A stretch of DNA of 22,813 bases from JALORV01 sp044225415 (GTDB lineage Bacteria; Pseudomonadota; Gammaproteobacteria; Burkholderiales; Burkholderiaceae_F). The stretch's first letter is position 1. The number at the start of each line of letters is the position of its first letter. Under the pieces are notes generated by a model, which was not told where the DNA came from, ran no database searches, and worked only from the letters and a program-made list of their open reading frames with translations. The position numbers were made by a program, and so were the translations under genes. The DNA lies in contig JBGAIO010000037.1 in assembly GCA_044225415.1 (NCBI GenBank), positions 1 through 22,813 on the forward strand. Direction: 5' to 3'. Of the stretch, positions 14,784 to 22,813 are shown in pieces.

Positions 14784-14809
14784 GTCATTCCCGCGCAAGC
14801 GGGAATCCA
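14784..14809 (+). repeat. REP-like palindrome, copy 3
   Basis: Stem ATTCCCGC (14787-14794) pairs with GCGGGAAT (14799-14806) around GCAA, with GTC before and CCA after, the same frame as copy 1 but with compensating stem changes. It ends ten bases past the typA stop, so it sits at the 3' end of the long rimP-typA message. Confidence 0.8.
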
Positions 14810-14819
14810 TTTTCGTTCT

Positions 14820-16648
<1,829 letters not shown>

Positions 16649-16652
<4 letters not shown>

Positions 16653-17578
16653 GACAGGGCTCTCTCGGTTCGTATGTCGGTGCCGGCAGTGCCGGCCATC
16701 AATCGTTCCGGTGCGACCACGCCCCATTCGGTGACGTTGGCCGTACCCAGTAGTTGCTGCCGGGGCGCGTACACCCGCACCCGTTCGCCGCGCGGCTCGG
16801 CGTCGATCGCCAGTCGCTGGCCCAGGCGGAAGCGCTCGGCAAGCGCATCGTCCAGGTCGACCCGCGGCAGCGATGCCACCAGCGCATCGACCGGCTGCAG
16901 GGCGCTGCGCCGGAGCGCAGGCGCCATCTCTTCCAGCGCGTCCAGCTTCAGCGCGTCGTCCAGCTTCAGCCGCCCGACCCGCGTGCGCCGCAGCGCGGTC
17001 AGGTGCGCACCGCAGCCCAGCGCGCGGCCGATGTCCTCGGCCAGCACGCGCACATAGGTGCCTTTGCTGCAGTCCACGTCCAGCATCAGCGTGTCGCCGT
17101 CACGCCGCACCCGCTTCAACGCGGCGATCATCACCTGCCGCGGCGCGCGCTCCACTTCAACGCCCGCACGCGCCAGTTCGGACAGCGGCCGCCCATCGCG
17201 CTTCAGCGCCGAGTGCATCGGCGGCACCTGCGCGATGGTGCCGGGGAAACGCGACAGCGCCGCGTCGAGCGCGGCGTCGTCGACGTTCACGGGCGCGGTC
17301 GCCGTCACCTCGCCTTCCGCATCGCCCGTCGTCGTCGTCACGCCCAGCCGCAGCGTCGCGCGATAACTCTTGTCCGCATCGAGCAGGTCGGCCGAGAACT
17401 TGGTCGCCTCGCCGAAAGTCAGCGGCAGCAGTCCGGTGGCCATCGGATCGAGCGTGCCGGTATGCCCCGCCTTGGCCGCATCCAGCAGCCGCCGCGCCAT
17501 CTGCAGCGCGCGGTTCGACGTCACGCCTGCCGGCTTGTCGAGCAGCAGCACGCCATCGATGCGCACGCCGCGCGCCAT
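16649..17578 (-). CDS. truB: tRNA pseudouridine(55) synthase TruB
   Basis: 309 residues. TruB isomerises U55 in the T-loop of tRNAs and acts as a tRNA chaperone. The N-terminal signature is DGVLLLDKPAGVTSN; the catalytic motif GHTGTLDPMATGLLP carries the essential Asp44; KSYRATLRLGVTTTTGDAEGE, QVPPMHSALKRDGRPLSELARAG and CSKGTYVRVLAEDIGRALGCGAHLTALRRTRVG are all typical. A C-terminal PUA-like part (about 240-295) follows. Eleven bases separate it from rbfA, and its TGA overlaps the typA start. Confidence 0.97.
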
Positions 17579-17589
17579 GCTTTCGTCCT

Positions 17590-17949
17590 CTATTCCGGCC
17601 GGTCGCGATTGGCTTCGGCGATCAGCCGGTCGATCTCGATGCCGTGCTCGACCGACGTGTCATGCACGAAGGTGAGCTTCGGAATCGTGTGGATCGCCAT
17701 CTTCCGGAACAGCTGCGAGTGGAACCAGCCCGCCTTGTCGTCGAGCGCGCGCTGCGCGGCCTCGACGGGCGCACCGATCACCGTGTAATACACCTTCGCG
17801 TGCGCGTAGTCCGGCGTGACCTCGACGCCCGTCAGCGTGACCAGGCCCGCGCGCTCGGTGGAGAGCTCGCGCTGGATCATCTCGGCGACGTCGCGCTGGA
17901 TCTGGTCGGCCACGCGCAGTCCGCGACCGGGTTTCTTCGTGGTCTTCAT
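17590..17949 (-). CDS. rbfA: 30S ribosome-binding factor RbfA
   Basis: 119 residues from the ATG at 17949, preceded by GGAAG. An upstream in-frame start at 17991 would add 14 residues unlike the family. RbfA is a cold-shock-linked factor binding the immature 30S subunit near helix 1 of 16S rRNA. The KH-type fold is visible: RVADQIQRDVAEMIQREL, then VTLTGVEVTPDYAHAKVYYTVIG, the helix AAQRALDDKAGWFHSQLFRKM, and the closing strand IPKLTFVHDTSVEHGIEIDRLI. It lies between infB (51 bases upstream) and truB (11 bases downstream). Confidence 0.95.
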   Translation of the reverse strand: MKTTKKPGRGLRVADQIQRDVAEMIQRELSTERAGLVTLTGVEVTPDYAHAKVYYTVIGAPVEAAQRALDDKAGWFHSQLFRKMAIHTIPKLTFVHDTSVEHGIEIDRLIAEANRDRPE

Positions 17950-18000
17950 GATGCTTCCGGGCGGCACGGACGCTGGGCCGTGCCGCCGCAAACGCGCCGC

Positions 18001-20733
18001 CTACAGCGTGCGCGCGACTTCCTGCACCTCGAATATCTCGAGCTGGTCGTTTTCCTTGATGTCGTCGTAGCCCTTCAGGCTCAGGCCGCACTCGAAGCCC
18101 GCCTTCACTTCCTTGACGTCATCCTTGAAGCGGCGCAGCGAATCCAGTTCGCCGGTCCAGATCACCACGTTGTCGCGCAGCAGGCGCGCGCTGGCGGTGC
18201 GCTTGACCACGCCGTCGAGCACCATGCAGCCAGCGACCGCGCCGATCTTCGGCACGCGGATGATCTTGCGGATCTCCACCATGCCCAGCACCTGCTCGCG
18301 CTGCTCCGGCGACAGCAGGCCTGACAGCGCGGCCTTCACGTCGTCGACCGCGTCGTAGATGATGTTGTAGTAGCGGATGTCGATGCCGTTGCCTTCGGCG
18401 AGCTTGCGCGCCGACACGTCGGCACGCACGTTGAAGCCGATGATCACCGCCTTCGACGCCAGCGCGAGGTTCACGTCGCTCTCGGTGATGCCGCCCACCT
18501 GTGCGTGCACCACCTGCACCTTGACCTCGTCGGTGGAGAGCTTGGTCAACGCGTGGTTCAGCGCTTCCTGCGAGCCCTGCACGTCGGCCTTGATGATCAG
18601 CGGCAGCGTGCGCACCGTCCCCTCGCCCATGTTCTCGAACATGTTCTCGAGCTTGGCGGCCTGCTGCTTCGCGAGCTTCGTGTCGCGGAACTTGCCCTGG
18701 CGGTACAGCGCGATCTCGCGCGCCTTGCGCTCGTCGCCGAGCACGATCAGTTCGTCGCCGGCGGCGGGCACGTCCGACAGGCCCTGGATCTCCACCGGGA
18801 TCGACGGTCCTGCCGCCTGGATCGGCTTGCCGGTCTCGTCGAGCATCGCGCGCACGCGGCCGAAGCTCGAGCCCGCGAGCACGACGTCGCCGCGCTTCAG
18901 CGTGCCGGCCTGCACCAGCACGGTGGCAACCGGACCACGGCCCTTGTCGAGCTGCGATTCGATGACCAGGCCCTTCGCATGGCCGTCCTTGACCGCCTTC
19001 AGTTCCAGCACTTCGGCCTGCAGCAGCACGTTCTCCAGCAGGTCGTCGACACCCACGCCGGTCTTGGCCGACACCGGGATGAACGGCGAATTGCCGCCGT
19101 ACTCCTCAGGCACGACCTCGTTGGCGACGAGTTCCTGCTTGACGCGGTCCGGGTTCGCTTCCGGCTTGTCGATCTTGTTCAGTGCCACCACCAGCGGCAC
19201 GCCCGCGGCCTTCGCGTGCGCAATCGCTTCCTTGGTCTGCGGCATCACGCCGTCATCGGCGGCGACCACCAGAATGACGATGTCCGTCGCCTTCGCGCCG
19301 CGGGCCCGCATGGCCGTGAAGGCCTCGTGGCCGGGCGTGTCGAGGTGATGATGCCGCGCAGCGTGTCGACGTGACGCGCCGATGTGCTGCGTGATGCCGC
19401 CCGCTTCGCCCGCCGCGACCTTGGTGCGGCGGATGTAGTCGAGCAGCGACGTCTTGCCGTGGTCGACGTGGCCCATGATCGTGACCACCGGCGGACGCGG
19501 CTCGGGCTCGGCTTCGGTGCCGGTGGCGGCCGCCGTGGCGGCGCTTTCCGCCAGCAGCGCTTCGGGATCGTCGAGCTTGGCGGCGATCGGGTTGTGGCCG
19601 AGTTCGCCGACCACGATCATCGCCGTGTCCTGGTCCAGCACCTGGTTGATGGTCACCATCTGGCCGAGCTTCATCAGCACCTTGATGACTTCGGCGGCCT
19701 TCACCGACATCTTGTGCGCGAGCTCGGCGACCGTGATGGTCTCCGGAATGGACACGTCGCGTACCGTCGCCTCGGCAGGCATCGCCATCGGCGCGCCTTC
19801 GGAATCGTCGCGGCCGTGCTTGCGATGGCCCTTCGGCCCGCGCCATGCGCCGGTACCGCCGGAGGCGTCGCCGCGCGTCTTGAGCTGGCGCTTCTTCTGC
19901 TGCTCTTCCGACCAGCTCGACGCGAGCTTGCCGCTCTTGACTTCCTTGACGCCGGGCTTCGCGGCGCCCTTCGCCGCGTCCTTCTTGTCGCCGGGCTTCG
20001 CATCGGCCTTCGCGACCGGCTTGTGCAGCGTGCCCGTCGCGGGCTCGGGCGCCTTCACGACCTTCTTGGGCGCCGACATCATGTTCTTGATCGCAGCGAC
20101 TTCTTCCTCGACCGCGCGACGCGCACGCGCCTGCGCGTCGGCCGCTTCCTTGGCGGCACGGTCGGCGTCGCGCTGCGCCTGCTCGGCCCGCGCGAGTTCG
20201 GCCGCGGCCGCCGCCTCGCGCTCGCGCGCGGCGTCCACGTCCTGCTGTTCCTTCTGTTCGGCGGCAGCCAGTTCGCGCTGCGCGCGCTCGGCCTTCTCGC
20301 GCGCCTCGGCCATCTGGCGCGCGGTGAACTCGGCCTGGCGACGCGCCTCGGCCTCGCGCTTGGCAAGTTCCGCCTCGTCGATGACCGGCGCAGCCGGCGC
20401 GGGCGCCGCCTCGGGCTCGGGCACCGCCGATTCGTCGCGCTTGACGAACACGCGCTTCTTGCGGACTTCCACCTGGATGGTGCGGGCCTTGCCGGAAGCG
20501 TCGGCCTGCTTGATCTCGGTGGTCTGCTTGCGCGTCAGCGTGATCTTCTTCTTCTCGGCACCCTCGCCACCGTGGGCCTTGCGCAGCGAATCGAGCAGGC
20601 GCGACTTGTCCTCGTCGGACAGCGCGTCGCTTTCCGTCGACTTGACGACTCCGGCCGCCTTCAGCTGCTCGATCAGCAGCTGCGGAGCCAACTTGAGCTC
20701 GGTCGCAAACTGGGCCACGGTGGTACTAGGCAT
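18001..20733 (-). CDS. infB: Translation initiation factor IF-2, with a locally frameshifted segment in the G domain
   Basis: 910 residues, a normal long proteobacterial IF2. An N-terminal IF2_N domain (1-55) is followed by a Lys/Arg strand region, an Ala/Glu-rich helical linker (about 115-260), a second IF2_N domain (about 325-395), the GTPase domain (G1 GHVDHGKT at 421-428, switch GGITQHIG, G3 DTPGH at 465-469, G4 NKID) and C-terminal domains ending in LKGYDDIKENDQLEIFEVQEVAR. IF2 delivers initiator tRNA to the 30S subunit and promotes subunit joining. Residues 454-463 read SRRHAARHHH where the family has a twelve-residue segment like YHVDTLRGIITF; the neighbouring frame of the same DNA encodes HVDTLRGIIT. 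The frame therefore stays open through two compensating deletions. It may be real or an assembly error. Confidence 0.95.
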   Translation of the reverse strand: MPSTTVAQFATELKLAPQLLIEQLKAAGVVKSTESDALSDEDKSRLLDSLRKAHGGEGAEKKKITLTRKQTTEIKQADASGKARTIQVEVRKKRVFVKRDESAVPEPEAAPAPAAPVIDEAELAKREAEARRQAEFTARQMAEAREKAERAQRELAAAEQKEQQDVDAAREREAAAAAELARAEQAQRDADRAAKEAADAQARARRAVEEEVAAIKNMMSAPKKVVKAPEPATGTLHKPVAKADAKPGDKKDAAKGAAKPGVKEVKSGKLASSWSEEQQKKRQLKTRGDASGGTGAWRGPKGHRKHGRDDSEGAPMAMPAEATVRDVSIPETITVAELAHKMSVKAAEVIKVLMKLGQMVTINQVLDQDTAMIVVGELGHNPIAAKLDDPEALLAESAATAAATGTEAEPEPRPPVVTIMGHVDHGKTSLLDYIRRTKVAAGEAGGITQHIGASRRHAARHHHLDTPGHEAFTAMRARGAKATDIVILVVAADDGVMPQTKEAIAHAKAAGVPLVVALNKIDKPEANPDRVKQELVANEVVPEEYGGNSPFIPVSAKTGVGVDDLLENVLLQAEVLELKAVKDGHAKGLVIESQLDKGRGPVATVLVQAGTLKRGDVVLAGSSFGRVRAMLDETGKPIQAAGPSIPVEIQGLSDVPAAGDELIVLGDERKAREIALYRQGKFRDTKLAKQQAAKLENMFENMGEGTVRTLPLIIKADVQGSQEALNHALTKLSTDEVKVQVVHAQVGGITESDVNLALASKAVIIGFNVRADVSARKLAEGNGIDIRYYNIIYDAVDDVKAALSGLLSPEQREQVLGMVEIRKIIRVPKIGAVAGCMVLDGVVKRTASARLLRDNVVIWTGELDSLRRFKDDVKEVKAGFECGLSLKGYDDIKENDQLEIFEVQEVARTL

Positions 20734-20805
20734 AAGCGTTCCTGTTCCTGCGCGATTGCTGCGTCTACTGCCCTGCGTTCACTGTTTCATGTGCTTCAAC
20801 ATGCT

Positions 20806-22308
20806 TCACTGCGCGGCCGGCTCGAACCAGTGCGCGCGCGCGGCCATGATCAGCTTCTTCGCGCGCTCGTCGTCGATGCCCGTCATCTCGGTCAGCTCGT
20901 CGACGGCCAGTTCGCCCAGGTCGTCGCGCGTGCGAATGGAATTGCCCGCGAGCTTTGCCGCGAGGTCGCCGTCCATGCCTTCCAGATCCAGCAGGTCCTT
21001 GTCGGCGTGCTCGAGGTTTTCCTCGCGCTTGATCGCTTCGGTCAGCAGCGCGTTCTTCGCGCGTGTGCGCAGCTCCTCGACGGTTTCCTCGTCGAAGGCG
21101 TCGATCTCCATCAGCTCGTTGACCGGCACGTAGGCGATTTCCTCGAGGGTGGAGAAGCCTTCCTGGATCAGGATGTTGGCGATCTCCTCGTCGACGTCGA
21201 GCTTCTCCATGAAGGTCTGGCGCACGCCGACCTGCTCGCTTTCCTGCTTGGTCGCCGATTCCTCGGCCGTCATGATGTTGATCTGCCAGCCGGTGAGCTC
21301 GGAGGCGAGCCGCACGTTCTGGCCGCTGCGGCCGATGGCGATGGCGAGGTTGTCCTCGTCGACCACCACGTCCATCGCATGCTTGTCCTCGTCAACCACG
21401 ATCGAGCTGACGTTCGCCGGCGCCAGCGCGCCGATGACGAACTGCGCCGGATCGTCGGACCACAGCACGATGTCGACGCGCTCGCCCGCGAGTTCGTTGG
21501 TCACCGCCTGCACGCGCGAGCCGCGCATGCCGACGCAGGTGCCGATCGGGTCGATGCGGCGGTCGTTGGTCCACACGGCGATCTTGGCGCGCACGCCGGG
21601 ATCGCGCGCCGCGGACTTGATGACCAGCAGCCCCTGCTCGATCTCCGGCACTTCGAACTCGAAGAGCTTCATCAGGAACTCGGGCGAGGTGCGCGACAGG
21701 ATGACCTGCGGGCCGCGCGCCTGGCGGTCGATCTTCTGCACGAAGGCGCGGCAGCGGTCGCCGATGCGCAGGTTCTCCTTCGGGATCATTTCGCTGCGCG
21801 GCAGGCGCGCCTCGACCTTGCCGATCTCGATGACGGCATCACCCTTGTCCATGCGCTTGATCGCGCCGCTGACGATCTGGTCGCCGCGGGCAAGGAAGTC
21901 GGAGAGCAGCTGCTCGCGCTCCGCGTCGCGGATCTTCTGCAGGATGACCTGCTTGGTGTCCTGCGCGAAGCGGCGGCCGAGCGTCTTTTCCTTGTCGACG
22001 TTCTCGATCAGTTCCTCGATGACGTCGTCGACGTTGGCGTCCGGATCGTCCTCGCGCGCATCGCTGAGGATCACCTGGTGCCCCGGCTCCTGCAGGCCGG
22101 CCTCGTCGGGCACGATCGTCCAGCGGCGATAGGCGTCGTATTCGCCGCTCTCGCGGTCCACCGCGACGCGCACGTCGACGTCTTCTTCCGCGAACAGCTT
22201 CTTGGTCGCCATCGCCAGCGCAGCCTCGAGCGCGCCGAAGACGGTTTCCTTCGGCACGTTCTTCTCGCGCGCCAGCGCATCGACCAGCAACAGGATTTCT
22301 CGACTCAT
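20806..22308 (-). CDS. nusA: Transcription termination/antitermination factor NusA
   Basis: 500 residues, a typical length for proteobacteria with the C-terminal acidic repeats. The N-terminal RNA polymerase-binding domain (1-125) starts MSREILLLVDALAREKNVPKETVFGALEAALA; an S1 domain follows (about 135-200, VSGAIKRMDKGDAVIEIGKVEARLP), then KH1 and KH2 (DPIGTCVGMRGSRVQAVTNEL and NLAIAIGRSGQNVRLASELTGW). Two C-terminal repeats are visible, ILIQEGFSTLEEIAYVPVNELMEI and GNSIRTRDDLGELAVDELTEMTGI. NusA binds the elongating polymerase and affects pausing, termination and rRNA antitermination. The start at 22308 is preceded by GAGGAG eight bases upstream. Twenty bases separate it from rimP. Confidence 0.97.
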   Translation of the reverse strand: MSREILLLVDALAREKNVPKETVFGALEAALAMATKKLFAEEDVDVRVAVDRESGEYDAYRRWTIVPDEAGLQEPGHQVILSDAREDDPDANVDDVIEELIENVDKEKTLGRRFAQDTKQVILQKIRDAEREQLLSDFLARGDQIVSGAIKRMDKGDAVIEIGKVEARLPRSEMIPKENLRIGDRCRAFVQKIDRQARGPQVILSRTSPEFLMKLFEFEVPEIEQGLLVIKSAARDPGVRAKIAVWTNDRRIDPIGTCVGMRGSRVQAVTNELAGERVDIVLWSDDPAQFVIGALAPANVSSIVVDEDKHAMDVVVDEDNLAIAIGRSGQNVRLASELTGWQINIMTAEESATKQESEQVGVRQTFMEKLDVDEEIANILIQEGFSTLEEIAYVPVNELMEIDAFDEETVEELRTRAKNALLTEAIKREENLEHADKDLLDLEGMDGDLAAKLAGNSIRTRDDLGELAVDELTEMTGIDDERAKKLIMAARAHWFEPAAQ

Positions 22309-22328
22309 CGCGCCACGCTCCTCGATCC

Positions 22329-22813
22329 TTACTGCTTCTTTCCCTGCCGGCTGGCTCCGCGGAAATCCAGCTCCGGGACCAGCCTCGCCTTGTCCACATC
22401 GGCCAGCGCGAACTCCACGACCGCGCCTGCCACCACATCCTTTGCCGTGCGCCGGGCCACCCGGCCCGCGCCGCCCTGCGCTTTGCCTGCCGGCTTGCCC
22501 GCGCCGGGCTTGCGCGGCGCCTGCAGGGCGTCTTCGTCCACCAGTTGCAGCTTCACCGTCTCGGCACCCGCTGCGCCCGCCAGTTCCAGCAGGCGTCCCT
22601 GCAGCCGCTTGCGGTTGCCCGCCGCAGCCAGCGGCATATGCAACTGCACCTGCACTTCGCTACCCGCGAAGCGCCGGTAGTCGCGCGCCCGCTTCAGCGG
22701 CCGGTCCAGCCCCGGCGACGACACCTCCAGCCGGGCGTAATCCACATCCTCGACCGCGAACAGGTGCGTCAGCTGACGGCTGACGCGCTCGCAGTCTTCG
22801 ACGCCGATGCCTT
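22329..22813 (-). CDS. rimP: Ribosome maturation factor RimP, partial (N-terminus beyond window)
   Basis: 161 residues of the C-terminal part are present; the frame runs off the right edge and the GTG at 22745 is internal. The visible sequence begins GIGVEDCERVSRQL, then AVEDVDYARLEVSSPGLDRPL, the hallmark of RimP, with KRARDYRRFAGSEVQVQL leading into the C-terminal SH3-like domain that ends near ALADVDKARLVPELDF. RimP assists 30S assembly. Between the two halves of the SH3 domain lies an insertion rich in Ala, Gly, Lys and Pro (ALQAPRKPGAGKPAGKAQGGAG) longer than in E. coli. It is upstream of nusA in the usual order. Confidence 0.95.
   Translation of the reverse strand, partial: GIGVEDCERVSRQLTHLFAVEDVDYARLEVSSPGLDRPLKRARDYRRFAGSEVQVQLHMPLAAAGNRKRLQGRLLELAGAAGAETVKLQLVDEDALQAPRKPGAGKPAGKAQGGAGRVARRTAKDVVAGAVVEFALADVDKARLVPELDFRGASRQGKKQ

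Noticed and set aside
19384..22680. Very long plus-strand open frame (about 1,100 codons)
   Set aside because: It runs opposite infB, nusA and rimP, whose products are certain; its His/Arg/Leu-rich composition is that of an antisense shadow.

Overview
This is a GC-rich chromosomal segment of a proteobacterium, most likely a betaproteobacterium. The main reason is the block at the right end, rimP-nusA-infB-rbfA-truB-typA on the minus strand, plus wrbA-DUF2069 next to yihY and small DUF4124 proteins, which are familiar betaproteobacterial arrangements. The genus cannot be told from the sequence alone. No rRNA, tRNA, CRISPR array, insertion sequence, prophage or integrase was seen. About 90% of the window is protein coding.

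Layout, left to right. (1) 1-924, minus: the amino-terminal part of a YihY/UPF0761 membrane protein, running off the left edge. (2) 1034-3491, plus: an operon chained by ATGA overlaps, holding a WrbA-type quinone reductase, a small DUF2069 membrane protein and a GlcD-like FAD-linked oxidase. yihY and wrbA diverge from a short region with a perfect TATAAT box. (3) 3650-5764, plus: a secreted protein of unknown function, then two overlapping secreted DUF4124 proteins. (4) 5761-7838, minus: a DUF2189 membrane protein, a 73-residue DUF2788-like membrane protein and the tRNA dihydrouridine synthase DusA. (5) 7941-8036: a large imperfect palindrome. (6) 8076-13098, minus: a complete tripartite drug-efflux operon in the order marR, outer-membrane lipoprotein factor (NodT type), emrA, emrB, with a strong, apparently leaderless promoter carrying three TGTCAA half-sites. 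(7) About 13190-13738, plus: the carboxy-terminal remnant of an outer-membrane protein gene. (8) 13790-14686, minus: an EamA-family transporter. (9) 14698-14809: three REP-like palindromes. (10) 14820-22813, minus: the translation and transcription block from typA back to a partial rimP.

How the parts work together: RimP, RbfA, TruB and TypA serve ribosome and tRNA maturation, IF2 starts translation and NusA acts on RNA polymerase. These genes are tightly packed and truB/typA overlap by four bases. The efflux operon should export toxic compounds from cytoplasm to outside under repression by its own MarR protein. The wrbA operon is a small redox module.

The window is mostly ordinary core genome and I see no convincing new multi-gene system. 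The most notable points are: a pair of nearby, mutually compensating indels inside the GTPase domain of infB; the 30-bp-armed palindrome at 7941-8036; the leaderless repressor promoter; an 11-nt copy of the 16S rRNA tail in the yihY leader; and the REP-like cluster.
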